The notes: a model not told the origin generated them from the sequence alone. A stretch of 64,000 nucleotides of DNA from Erysipelotrichaceae bacterium OPF54 (GCA_022834735.1 BQKD01000001.1:907659-971658), one strand, 5' to 3'. Numbered from the stretch's first letter, positions 44,187 to 54,769 are shown. Numbers and translations are program-made.

Positions 44187-44726
44187 TCAGGAAGGAGAAA
44201 AAAGACCATAGACAAAGGGTGCAGATAAAATAGTGTGAGGCGAAAAATAGGCGCATTCATGAAAACGAAGAAAACTCTTCAGAAAGGCATGCATAGAAGA
44301 ACGGATATGAGCAAGAAGATCATACGGGCTACGGTCAAGATCGCGGATCATGATACAGGAGAGGAAAAGCAGAGAGGAATAGCGGTCGATCCATCGGCGC
44401 AGGGTCGTTCTGGAAATATCAAAAAGCGCAGCCGTTCTCGACTTGTTGCCGGCACAAGGTCCGCAGCAGTACTGAAAGAGCACTTCAAAAATAAAAGGAT
44501 AGGAAAACGAAGAAAACGGACGGGCATCATAAGGGAGTATGGTATGATAGGAGCCGCAGGAAGGACAAAAAACGACACGAACCCGTAAGCGTTTTGTCGG
44601 ATTGGAAGGAGAGAGGCAGAAACGGGAGTAGGATGAGTAATCGAGCATCTGGCCGCGCGCCCCGCAGGACGGGCAGGATAAATCATGCGAAAAAGGGTTG
44701 TCGAAAGCCGAAAAATTGATTATCAT
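44187..44726 (-). CDS. Zinc-ribbon/helix-turn-helix protein of the transposon (DUF6431-like)
   Basis: About 179 residues. The N-terminus has two CxxC pairs (LSCPSCGARG and VVFCPSCGSYH), a zinc ribbon. A later segment (NKSRTAALFDISRTTLRRWIDRYSSL) is a helix-turn-helix. This layout resembles DUF6431 proteins, which I recall near DDE/ATPase genes in Bacillota. The start is uncertain: ATG 44726 avoids the hairpin at 44743-44790; TTG 44813 would run through it. It is the first gene of the element and could be a DNA-binding regulator or end-recognition factor. Confidence 0.65.
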   Translation of the reverse strand: MIINFSAFDNPFSHDLSCPSCGARGQMLDYSSYSRFCLSPSNPTKRLRVRVVFCPSCGSYHTILPYDARPFSSFSYPFIFEVLFQYCCGPCAGNKSRTAALFDISRTTLRRWIDRYSSLLFLSCIMIRDLDRSPYDLLAHIRSSMHAFLKSFLRFHECAYFSPHTILSAPFVYGLFSPS

Positions 44727-44742
44727 AAAATTGTTCGTTAGG

Positions 44743-44792
44743 ACGGGAGAGAGTTTGTTCGCAAAACAATTAGGGCTCTCTCTTTTTTTGCG
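44743..44792 (+). terminator. Plus-strand terminator hairpin inside the transposon right end
   Basis: GGGAGAGAGT and GCTCTCTC enclose a 20-base loop, then TTTTTTTG. It faces outward relative to the element genes, which are on the other strand. Confidence 0.6.
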
Positions 44793-44847
44793 CCTAACAC
44801 CTTTCCATGTCAATCATCTCATAAAATGAAAATAATGTGACGAAAAA

Positions 44848-44901
44848 AAGCAGAATAAATTCATCGTGAAATGATCGATGATGAATTTATTCTGCTTGTC
44901 T
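44848..44901. terminator. 18-base-pair perfect hairpin at the transposon boundary
   Basis: Arms 44848-44865 and 44880-44897 are perfectly complementary (AAGCAGAATAAATTCATC with its reverse complement), loop 14 bases, A run before and TCTTT after. It is AT-rich; it may be a terminator or a transposon end structure. Confidence 0.6.
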
Positions 44902-45395
44902 TTATAAATAAGCGAGGATAGCAGGACGACGCTCTACACCTGTTTAAGTTCATATAAATCGTCCCTTCTTGATACGTATATCAATATATTGATTGCTTTC
45001 TATGTTTTTTATTTTATCAAATCCCGGTCGGTCCGTACAGGCGATTTCGATCATAATTCCGCGAATATAGCACAATATGGTAAAAAATACGGATAAAAAA
45101 TGTTAAAAATTTCGATATTTGTCACATTCGCAAAGAGGTCGTCAAATAAATGCCACATTGAACGTGTATATATGGAAAAGAAATTGAATGATGAAAAATA
45201 CGATAAATAAAGATACATTTCAAAAAAATACGATAAATCCGCAAGAAAAAATACAATGTGGGAATATTGTGTTGAAAAAAGAGGCATTTATTATGCCATT
45301 ATATTAAATCGAAAAAAAATGACTTGCTGATAGAATTTAATCAGACATAAAAACGTTGATCTATAGGTTAAAACAGTTTTAGGAGGGAGTATTAC
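44902..45395. other. AT-rich intergenic region upstream of the second EIIC gene
   Basis: No gene is supported here. Contents: an inverted TTGATA-CGTA-TATCAA near 44976; direct repeats AAAAATACGATAAAT at 45194-45208 and 45224-45238 (30 bases apart) with a variant at 45083; a small hairpin GGCAT/ATGCC near 45283-45297; a weak promoter TTGCTG-18-TAAAAA at 45324-45353; and a strong ribosome site AGGAGGG before 45396. It looks like a large regulatory region, possibly partly transposon-derived. Confidence 0.5.
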
Positions 45396-46775
45396 ATGTC
45401 TGAATCAAATGAAAAAATGTCGCTGATGGACAGAATCACCGGTTCTGTCGAGAAGATCGCTGGCCCGATGGCTGCATTCGGCCAGATCCCGTTCGTCAAA
45501 GCATTGGTCAATGGTATGGTCGCTGCCCTGCCGGTCACGATGGTCGGGTCGATCTTCCTTGTTATTTATTTGTTCTGCTCGGATGGCGGACTGACCGAAA
45601 AAGCGCTGCTTTCCTTCATGACACCGTATGCGGACAGCCTCGCGCTCGTCAACAGCCTGTCCATGGGAATCATGGCCATCTATATCGTGGTGGCGTTCGG
45701 TGCCGAGTATGCGTATGAAAAAGGGATCAATAAGACAACAGGTGCTGTCGGCACATTGTTCGCTTTCATCCTGCTCAACTACAACCAGATGACACCGCTG
45801 GCACGCGCTCTGGAAGACGGTACGGCCGAACTGACCGGAGAATCGGGGATCGCGACCACATACTGGGGCGGAGCCGGGCTGATCACAGCGATGATCGCCG
45901 GTGCTGTTGCGATCAACATCATCAATTTATGCTATAAGAAGAATATCGTGATCAAGATGCCGTCATCTGTGCCTCCAGCGATCTCGGACAGCTTCTCGGC
46001 CATTATCCCTTACTTCTTCATCACGATCGTATGCTGGGGCATCCGTACGCTGGCAGGGATCAACATTCCGGAACTGATCGGAAACATGCTGCTTCCGGTA
46101 TTGAGTGCTGCCGACAATGTCGTCATCTTTACCGTGCAGCAGTTCCTGTCGGCTCTGCTGTGGATGTGCGGTCTGCACGGCGACAACATTACCGGGGCTG
46201 TAACGAACGTATTCACGAACCAGTGGATCCTCGACAACAACGCGGCTTTCATGGCAGGTACCGGGGTCGCTTCGCTTCCGCACGTATGGACGCCGAACCT
46301 CTGCCGTCTGTCCCAATGGGTATCGACCTGCTGGCCGCTGCTGTTCTACATGTTCCGTTCGAGCAAGAAGCTGCCTTATCTCAAACCGCTGGCAACGATC
46401 GCGCTGCCGCCGGCAATCTTCTGTATCGTCGAACCGATCATGTTCGGTCTTCCGGTCGTGCTGAACGGCTTCCTGCTGATCCCGTTCATCCTGACCCATA
46501 CGATCTGCGGCGCGCTCACTTATTTCCTGACCGATATCGGATTTATCGGCAAAATGTATATGAACCTGTCGTGGGCGACACCATCTCCGATCCTCGGATT
46601 CCTCGGAACCGGCGGTTCGGTCGGAGGCATTCTCGTCGTGGCGATCAACTTCGCGATCGGTCTGGTCATCTTCTATCCGTTCTGGAAGGCGTTTGAAAAA
46701 TCCGAACTGCAGAAGATGAACGACGAAGCAGCAGAAGAAGAAAAAGAAAAAGCGCTTGCCAACCAGGGAGCCTGA
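45396..46775 (+). CDS. PTS cellobiose/beta-glucoside-type EIIC permease
   Basis: A 459-residue polytopic EIIC of the Lac/Chb family with about ten hydrophobic helices. FCIVEPIMFGLPVVLNGFLLIPF carries the substrate-site Glu (EPIMFG). MCGLHGDNITG is another conserved stretch. No EIIA or EIIB lies nearby, so it must borrow soluble subunits, for example those at 689-1299. Downstream are manA and a second 6-phospho-beta-glucosidase. AGGAGGG precedes ATG. A terminator follows, which separates part of the transcripts from the downstream genes. Confidence 0.93.
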   Translation: MSESNEKMSLMDRITGSVEKIAGPMAAFGQIPFVKALVNGMVAALPVTMVGSIFLVIYLFCSDGGLTEKALLSFMTPYADSLALVNSLSMGIMAIYIVVAFGAEYAYEKGINKTTGAVGTLFAFILLNYNQMTPLARALEDGTAELTGESGIATTYWGGAGLITAMIAGAVAINIINLCYKKNIVIKMPSSVPPAISDSFSAIIPYFFITIVCWGIRTLAGINIPELIGNMLLPVLSAADNVVIFTVQQFLSALLWMCGLHGDNITGAVTNVFTNQWILDNNAAFMAGTGVASLPHVWTPNLCRLSQWVSTCWPLLFYMFRSSKKLPYLKPLATIALPPAIFCIVEPIMFGLPVVLNGFLLIPFILTHTICGALTYFLTDIGFIGKMYMNLSWATPSPILGFLGTGGSVGGILVVAINFAIGLVIFYPFWKAFEKSELQKMNDEAAEEEKEKALANQGA

Positions 46776-46823
46776 TCCATAGAATCAAACAAAGCCTATA
46801 GAGAAAAGTAAAAGCATCAAACC

Positions 46824-46853
46824 AGGAAGGCTCATTTCGGGCCTTCCTTCTTT
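46824..46853 (+). terminator. Terminator after the second EIIC gene
   Basis: GGAAGGC (46825-46831) with GCCTTCC (46841-46847), then TTCTTTC. Confidence 0.75.
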
Positions 46854-46870
46854 CAAAGAGAGGGATAACC

Positions 46871-47293
46871 ATGAAACAATGTCCACACTGCCATAAAATG
46901 CTGCCGGATGACTCGGCATTCTGCTCGTACTGCGGATACGAGCTCGAAACATCGCAGAACAATAAGAATAAAAAAACAGGATCTGAAAAGCTGAAGCCCA
47001 ACCCGCATAAAAACGTCTGGGATAAGATCGGCGTGCTCCTGTTCGTGACCGGCTTGTTCGTATTTGATTTCGTTCTGGGCGCCATTTCAGGAAACCACGT
47101 AAAAACGATCTATACGATCAGCTTTGCGATCTACATGATTGCGATCGGGTGCGGGATCCTTTCGCTGCGAACCGATAAAAGGGATGAAAAGAAAGGCTTT
47201 ATGCCGGCAGGCAATAAAAACTTTGCGTATGTTGCCATCTTCTCGAGCCTGTTTGTCGGTCTGGCGAATCTGACCCAGATTTTGATGAAGTAG
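46871..47293 (+). CDS. Zinc-ribbon membrane protein 1
   Basis: A 140-residue protein with an N-terminal zinc ribbon (CPHCHKMLPDDSAFCSYCG, two CxxC pairs), a Lys/Asn-rich linker and three hydrophobic helices (about 58-80, 84-104, 117-138). Cytoplasmic zinc ribbons joined to membrane helices are common in Bacillota and of unknown function. It lies 12 bases before a similar gene. Confidence 0.82.
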   Translation: MKQCPHCHKMLPDDSAFCSYCGYELETSQNNKNKKTGSEKLKPNPHKNVWDKIGVLLFVTGLFVFDFVLGAISGNHVKTIYTISFAIYMIAIGCGILSLRTDKRDEKKGFMPAGNKNFAYVAIFSSLFVGLANLTQILMK

Positions 47294-47305
47294 GAGAAAG
47301 CGGAT

Positions 47306-47731
47306 ATGTACTGTAGAAAATGCGGCGCAAAACTGAAAAGCCATGCGAAATTCTGCGATGCGTGCGGAGCAAAAGTCGTCACTGTCAAGCAGGACCAATC
47401 GTCTGTCCGATCGAACAAAGGATCGAACGTGCTGAAGGATGCCGGAAATCCGTATATCGCGGCGGCAGGTGTGGCCGTATGCATCGCCTGGTTTCTTGCT
47501 TTGTTCCCGTGGAACGTGATCGGCAAAGGGATCGGGACGAGCCTGCCGATGCGGATCGCGGTGCTGGCGTTTGCGGCCTTGGCCGATTACCATGCGACCA
47601 AAGCCCGCCAGACCAACAACGCGCTTTATAAAAAATACGGTGTGCGGGAGCGCGAAAAAGCTACCGCGGTCATCTACTGGCTTTCTGTCGTTATTTCTAT
47701 GATCGGGCTGTTTGCCTTGTTCATGGCATAG
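47306..47731 (+). CDS. Zinc-ribbon membrane protein 2
   Basis: A 141-residue protein with zinc ribbon MYCRKCGAKLKSHAKFCDACGAKV, a basic linker and two or three membrane helices. It resembles its upstream neighbour in layout but little in sequence, so the two may be distant paralogues. It lies ten bases before manA and is probably co-transcribed. Confidence 0.82.
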   Translation: MYCRKCGAKLKSHAKFCDACGAKVVTVKQDQSSVRSNKGSNVLKDAGNPYIAAAGVAVCIAWFLALFPWNVIGKGIGTSLPMRIAVLAFAALADYHATKARQTNNALYKKYGVREREKATAVIYWLSVVISMIGLFALFMA

Positions 47732-47741
47732 AAAGGGTATT

Positions 47742-50094
<2,353 letters not shown>

Positions 50095-50102
50095 GAGGTT
50101 TT

Positions 50103-51068
50103 ATGATTCGGTGGGGAATTTTAGGGGCTGGCCATATTGCCGGCCGGTTCGTGAAGGGGCTGTCGTTTTCAGATCGCAGCGTACTGTATGCGGTGGCTAG
50201 TCGCAGCGGGAAAAAACGGGAGCAGTATGCGGATTATGTGACGTATTCAAGCTACGAGCAGCTGCTCGATGATCCAAATGTGGATGTGGTGTATCTTGCG
50301 ATGTGGCATAAGGACCATTTCCAGTGGGCGATGGAGGCGCTGAAGAAAAAGAAGGCGGTGCTTTGCGAAAAGCCGGCGGTGCTGAGTACGGAGCAGATGG
50401 AACAGATCGCGCAGTGCGCCAGAGAAAACGATACGTTTTTCATGGAGGCGATGAAGACGCGGTTCCTGCCGATGATCATCAGGCTGAAGGCGCTGCTTGA
50501 TGAAGGGACGATCGGAACGATCACGCGGGTGGAGAATCGTTTCTGTTATGATATCGGGGATGCACAGGATACGAGATATTTGTTCGAGCCGGAGCAGGGC
50601 GGGATCCTGAATGATGTGGGAAGCTACAATATGGCCAGCTTGCTGGATTATATCGGGGATGAAATTGTTTCGGTCGAAAATGATGTGGTGTACAAGAACG
50701 GAGTCGATGTGCATGATCGGGTGACGGTTACGTTTGCAAACGGACAGACCGGTTTTCTTGAGATGGCGATGGATGAGGCGAAAGAGCCGCTCATGACGAT
50801 CACGGGCACGAAGGGGTCGATCGAGTGCGCTCCGTTCTACCGCCCGGAAAAGATCGTCGTAAAGAGGAAGGGCGAAGAAGCGTATACGATCGAATGCCCG
50901 TATGAGCACGATGATTTTTACAGCCAGATCAAAGAGGTGGAGGACTGCCTGCTTGCAGGAAAGATCGAGAGCGATCGGATGAGCCTGCAGGATTCGATCG
51001 AGGTCCAGAGACTGGCGGATCGGATCCGGGAAATCATAAGGAGAGGAAATAAGGATGAAGTTCAATGA
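50103..51068 (+). CDS. Gfo/Idh/MocA-family oxidoreductase
   Basis: A 321-residue NAD(P)-dependent sugar or inositol dehydrogenase-like protein. The Rossmann loop is GILGAGHIAGRF; VLCEKPAVL is the EKP motif with catalytic Lys; GGILNDVGSYNMASLLDYI is the conserved active-site helix. The substrate is unknown; position after a phospho-glucosidase suggests a sugar derivative. It overlaps the VOC gene by 14 bases. Confidence 0.93.
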   Translation: MIRWGILGAGHIAGRFVKGLSFSDRSVLYAVASRSGKKREQYADYVTYSSYEQLLDDPNVDVVYLAMWHKDHFQWAMEALKKKKAVLCEKPAVLSTEQMEQIAQCARENDTFFMEAMKTRFLPMIIRLKALLDEGTIGTITRVENRFCYDIGDAQDTRYLFEPEQGGILNDVGSYNMASLLDYIGDEIVSVENDVVYKNGVDVHDRVTVTFANGQTGFLEMAMDEAKEPLMTITGTKGSIECAPFYRPEKIVVKRKGEEAYTIECPYEHDDFYSQIKEVEDCLLAGKIESDRMSLQDSIEVQRLADRIREIIRRGNKDEVQ

Positions 51069-51561
51069 AGTAATGCATTTGTCTTTTTATACGGATCAGA
51101 TGGATGCGATGCGTGATTTTTATGAAAACAAGCTGGGATTGAAGCCGAAGATCATCATGCGCTACGGAGCGTACAAAGGAAACGAGAAGCGCAAGGCGTG
51201 GGCGGACCGGGCCGAAACAGATCCGGAAGGGATCGCCTATATTTTTATCGAGATCGCGCCGGGACAGTTTCTGGAGCTGTTCCCGAAAGCCGAGGGACAG
51301 AAGGAATATATCGAACCGAATACGCATTTGGGCTATTCGCATTTCGCGCTCATGGTGGATGACATTTTCGAAGCGCATGACGAGCTTGTCAAGGCGGGTG
51401 TCGAGATCGATATCGAGCCAAACAAGGGACAGTCCCAAACGTGGCAGATGTGGATCCACGATCCGGATGGCAACAAGTTCGAGATCATGCAGTACACGCC
51501 GGATTCGCTGCAGTTCAAAGGCAATATCGAAGAGGATGAAAGGATCTACGGCAGACATTGA
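51055..51561 (+). CDS. VOC (glyoxalase/dioxygenase) superfamily protein
   Basis: A 168-residue VOC-fold protein with two beta-alpha-beta units: MHLSFYTDQMDAMRDFYENKLGLKPK and HFALMVDDIFEAHDELVKAGVEIDIEP. The end MWIHDPDGNKFEIMQY carries a metal-binding Glu. A glyoxalase-like isomerase or lyase acting on a sugar breakdown product is possible, but specificity is not predictable. Last gene of the operon. Confidence 0.9.
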   Translation: MKFNEVMHLSFYTDQMDAMRDFYENKLGLKPKIIMRYGAYKGNEKRKAWADRAETDPEGIAYIFIEIAPGQFLELFPKAEGQKEYIEPNTHLGYSHFALMVDDIFEAHDELVKAGVEIDIEPNKGQSQTWQMWIHDPDGNKFEIMQYTPDSLQFKGNIEEDERIYGRH

Positions 51562-51588
51562 TCGGAGCGTTGTGCTCCGATCTTTTTA
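51560..51588 (+). terminator. Terminator of the second beta-glucoside operon
   Basis: GATCGGAGC (51560-51568), loop GTTGT, GCTCCGATC (51574-51582), then TTTTT. Confidence 0.9.
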
Positions 51589-51598
51589 AAATAAAAAA

Positions 51599-51822
51599 AC
51601 TCCATTTCAAGGAAATGGAGGTGAGGATATGATTCCTTTGAAATTCTTTCCATTATGTTGGAATTTCTGGTGATCATTATTCCTCTGTTCATTGCGCTGA
51701 ATTACTCCGCTATTCATTGCGCTGGTAATGCTTGCGTATATATTATAGCTCTTCTATATAGATCACGCAATTATTTATTGTTAAAAAGCAAAAAAATAAA
51801 TGATATAAATATTTTAAAATAA
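51599..51822 (+). pseudogene. TxpA/BsrG-like type I toxin relic with a sequestered ribosome site
   Basis: CTCCATTTC (51600-51608) pairs with GAAATGGAG (51612-51620); the second arm leads into the ribosome site GGAGGTGAGG, which would be hidden in the hairpin. The ATG at 51629 opens a 14-codon frame only. One base further, the frame reads YDSFEILSIMLEFLVIIIP and LFIALNYS, a short hydrophobic peptide that parallels the YESLMIMxxF start of TxpA/BsrG toxins. One base lost after the ATG explains the shift. The in-frame ATG at 51655 could still give a 55-residue hydrophobic peptide. Two copies of TTCATTGCGCTG (51688, 51713) lie inside. Confidence 0.55.
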
Positions 51823-52178
51823 CAAAATAAATAGGAAAATCAGGTGTAATTTGTTAAAATATAGTTGCCTGTTATTTGAGCGTGGTTGGTTCGGTCGGGC
51901 TTTAGCCGGAGAACCGGAAAAAACTCCGTTTCGATAGATGGAACTGGATGTTCCGCGAAATGGAGGTGAGATTACCACCATTTCAATAGTGGGTAAACGC
52001 CTTTATTTCAAGATCCTATAGGGTAAAACAAATATCGTTGGTTTAAATACAGGATGTTTGTTTTATTCTTTTTTATTTTGCCAAATAATCATAATTATTC
52101 GTTGATTTTATCCCCTTTTTGTCGGATAATAGCTGTAATAAAAACAACGTATTTCCACATTCCCCATAGAGGTATCTT
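51823..52178 (+). other. Structured non-coding stretch upstream of tnpB
   Basis: No gene is seen. From 51885 to 51930 GGTTC/GAACC and GGCT/AGCC pairs can fold a hairpin. At 51946-51966 CTCCGTTTC and GAAATGGAG again flank a GGAGGTGAG ribosome-site-like motif, as at 51600. The remainder is AT-rich and leads into the tnpB start. It may hold the left end of the TnpB element. Confidence 0.45.
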
Positions 52179-53603
52179 ATGCACGCTCTTACCCTGAAAC
52201 TCAAAACAAATCATTCACAAAAGAAAGAGCTCGACAAACGGTTCCGTGTCATGTGCCATATTCATAATGTGCTGGTCAAACGGGCCATCAAACTGCTCAG
52301 CCGGCTGGATCATGATCAAACGTATCAGGCTCTCAAAGCGGAATACAGGCAGGCAGAAAATGATCGAAAGAAAGAACTGACTGTTCAGATGAACAACTTC
52401 CGCAAATCGATCGGTCTGTCCGAATACGGTCTTCAATCGTATATCAAGGTGTGCAGACAGCGCTACAAGACGCTAGTTTCCAGCCATCAGGTACAGAAGG
52501 AAGCCACTCGTGTATGGAAAGGCGTGGAAAAGGTCCTGTTTTCCAATGGAGAACATCTTCATTTCAAAAAGGAAGAGAACTTCGACTGTATTGGTGGAAA
52601 GTCGAATACGAACGGCGCTAAGTTTGATAAAGAGGATCTGTCTGTCACATGGAACGGACTGTATCTTGTATGCTGCAAACCGCGCAATGAAAAAGAAGCG
52701 TGGTATGTGCATGAAGCTTTGAAGGACGGGATCGCCTACTGCGAGATCAAACGGAAGATGTTCAACAACGGATGGCATTACTATGCAATCGTCGTTCTCA
52801 AAGGCGAAGCGCCCAAGAAACAGAAAGCGTGTCCGAAAGGAAGAACAGGGATCGATATCGGGACCTCGACCGTAGCGGTCGTTTCCGAGAACAGCGTTCT
52901 TCTTCAGGAGCTGGCGCCAAAGATGAAAACATACAATAGGAAGATCGATGCGCTTCTTCGTTCGATGGATGCTTCCAGAAGAGCGATGAATCCGGACAAA
53001 TACAACGAGGATGGAACGATCGACCGCAAGAACCGGTCGAAATGGGTGTTCTCCAATCAATACAAAAAGAAAAGGAACCGTCTGAAGACGCTGTACCGGA
53101 AAAAGGCGGCGTATATCAAATAGAGCCATAGAGAAACGGTCAATGAGCTGATCAAAAACGGAAACGAGTTTTATGTAGAGAAGATGTGCTTTCATGCGCT
53201 TCAAAGAAGGGCGAAAACAGGAACAAAGAAAAAGAGATTCGGACGTTCATTGAACAACCGGTGTCCTGCCTTGTTTGTTTCCCTGCTGAAAGAAAAAGCG
53301 GAAGCATATGGAGGAACAGTGCATGAAGTGGATACAGCTTCTTTCAGGGCAAGCCAGTATGACCATGTGACCGGCTCGTATACCAAATGCCGTTTAAGCG
53401 AACGGTGGAAAACCATCGGCCCTTATCCGGTTCAACGGGATCTATATAGCGCGTATTTATTGAAGAACAGCGACAGGACGAAAAAGCATGCCGACAGGAC
53501 ACGATGCCAGGAAGGCTTCGAAGCGTTTATGGGCATGCATGATCAGACGATCCAGGAGATGAAAGAAAGAGGAATGAGCCGAAAAGGCTGTTTCGGATTT
53601 TAG
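52179..53603 (+). pseudogene. tnpB: TnpB (IS605/IS1341-type RNA-guided nuclease) interrupted by an amber codon
   Basis: A 474-codon tnpB with one in-frame TAG at codon 315 (53121-53123). The RuvC-like residues are seen on both sides: D226 in TGIDIGTSTVAVV, E334 in FYVEKMCFHALQ and D421 in QRDLYSAYLL. The C-terminal zinc ribbon of typical TnpB is not recognisable. No tnpA transposase lies nearby, so the element is IS1341-like and would need TnpA in trans. The first 314 codons and the last 159 are otherwise open. The amber separates the catalytic residues, so the nuclease is dead unless the stop is read through. Confidence 0.85.
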
Positions 53604-53768
53604 AGGAATACAAGCAGAAAACAAAAGGTTCAGACATCAGCCTTCTGCCGGAAAGAGGCCCTCTCAAGGAGGAAATCAGGCAGAGAATGAGAAGACGGCT
53701 ATATCATGTCCCAGGACATGTGTCCCGTCTTCGGGAATCCCACGGTTTCAACCGTAGGAGGATGTCAA
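53604..53768 (+). ncRNA. Right end of the TnpB element, likely omega-RNA scaffold
   Basis: After tnpB the strand contains hairpins CATGTCC-CA-GGACATG (53705-53720) and CCCACGGTT-TC-AACCGTAGG, ending GAGGATGTCAA at 53768. The block GAATCCCACGG...CCGTAGGAGGATGTCAA is the classic right end of IS605-type elements and the 3-prime part of omega-RNA. The guide would start at 53769 (GTCTTCATTATATCAATCTG). Confidence 0.65.
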
Positions 53769-53890
53769 GTCTTCATTATATCAATCTGCAGTCCCTAAAG
53801 GACGAAATGCTCCGATCTATAGGATAAGGGCGCAGAGAAGAAGCACCATCTATAGTTCGATAGAACTTAGGTGGTGAGGTTCACAAAAAC
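53769..53890 (+). other. Flank of the TnpB element with a third hairpin/ribosome-site motif
   Basis: CACCATCTATAG at 53851 and GGTGGTGAGG at about 53871 can pair (CACC with GGTG), placing a GGTGAGG motif in a hairpin, similar in idea to 51600 and 51946. No reading frame follows because the DUF3737 terminator comes next. Confidence 0.35.
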
Positions 53891-53912
53891 AGCCCCGATC
53901 GGTATCGGGGCT
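53891..53912 (-). terminator. Terminator of the DUF3737 gene
   Basis: AGCCCCGAT, loop CGGT, ATCGGGGCT; on the minus strand GTTTTTG follows. Confidence 0.88.
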
Positions 53913-53926
53913 GGGAAGTTCTGGGC

Positions 53927-54769
53927 TTATTGTTGAGTAATGATCTGGCAGGTATCTTCCATGATCGATCCTTCGCGGATGATCTGGCCGATCGACTGTG
54001 CAGTGATCTTTCCGCTGCGCGGGTTTTTCACTGAATCGATGGATGAAAGTACGGTGGCCTGCACATCAGAGTATTCGAAGGCGAGGTCGGTATCGATCAT
54101 TTTGCAGTCGATGAGGGTCAGGTTTTTGCAGTAGCATAATGGCTGGGTGCCGATGATGGTGCAGTGGTCGAGCGTGAGGCCGTCAGAGAACCAGGCCAGA
54201 TATTCTCCTTTGACCGTACTGTTGCGCACGGTCACGTTTTTTGAATGCCAGAAGGCGTCTTTTGTGTCGAGGTCACAGTTCTCGATGGTCAGGTTTTCCA
54301 TGTACTGGAAGGAATATTTTCCTTTCATCTGCACGTTTCTGAGGGTGACGTCGGTGCTGTCGAAAAAGATGTACTGGCTTGTGATGCTGCTGTCTTCCAG
54401 ATCGATATGGTGGCTTTTCCAGCCAAATTCATCCGAAACGATCTGGCAGTCTTTTACGGTAATGTGTTCGCATTCGCGGATGGCTTTGATGCTTTCGATC
54501 GTTGTGTCGGTAATGGTTCCGTTTTTCGCGTACCAGATCGGGGCTCTGGTGAGTTCGTCGAGCGAGGAGTGGCTGAGCGTAAAGTGGTCTACGTGCCACA
54601 GGGGGTAGCGCAGGGAGAAGCGGCAGTGATCGACATGAATTTCCCTGGCTTCTTTTAATACAGATTCTCCGTCGGCCGGGCCGGCAAAGGTGCAGTTTTC
54701 AATTTCGGCTCCGATCGTGTGGTACAGGGCCCGTTCTTCGTCAAATGTCTTATCCTTTATGATTTCCAT
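53927..54769 (-). CDS. DUF3737 family protein (right-handed beta-helix)
   Basis: A 280-residue protein of the DUF3737 family. It consists of repeated short strands of the type xxxxxNxxxxNCxIxxx (for example HITVKDCQIVSDEFGWKSHHIDLEDSSITSQ; NLTIENCDLDTKDAFWHSKNVTVRNSTVKGEY), the pattern of a pectate-lyase-like beta-helix. No signal peptide is seen, so it is cytoplasmic. Function is unknown; it often sits near redox or regulator genes. It overlaps the next gene by 20 bases and is divergent from a LysR regulator that may control it. Confidence 0.9.
   Translation of the reverse strand: MEIIKDKTFDEERALYHTIGAEIENCTFAGPADGESVLKEAREIHVDHCRFSLRYPLWHVDHFTLSHSSLDELTRAPIWYAKNGTITDTTIESIKAIRECEHITVKDCQIVSDEFGWKSHHIDLEDSSITSQYIFFDSTDVTLRNVQMKGKYSFQYMENLTIENCDLDTKDAFWHSKNVTVRNSTVKGEYLAWFSDGLTLDHCTIIGTQPLCYCKNLTLIDCKMIDTDLAFEYSDVQATVLSSIDSVKNPRSGKITAQSIGQIIREGSIMEDTCQIITQQ

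Larger units (their letters stand above)
41784..44726 (-). mobile_element. Four-gene DDE/AAA+ transposon
   Basis: In minus-strand order: a zinc-ribbon protein (44187-44726), a DDE transposase (42886-44121), a TniB/ExeA-like ATPase (42078-42884) and a small basic protein (41784-42071). Transposase plus AAA+ ATPase is the Tn7/Tn5053/Mu scheme. Outer limits are probably about 41645 on the left and between 44840 and 44920 on the right, but no target duplication was found. The element separates a BglG-like regulator from a PTS gene. Confidence 0.75.

Noticed and set aside
45051..45287. 78-codon minus-strand frame in the AT-rich region
   Set aside because: Phe/Tyr-rich product expected from T-rich DNA, no ribosome site or homologous look; better explained as regulatory sequence.
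45348..45361. cre-like site TAAAAACGTTGATC before the second EIIC gene
   Set aside because: Three mismatches to the consensus, including conserved positions.
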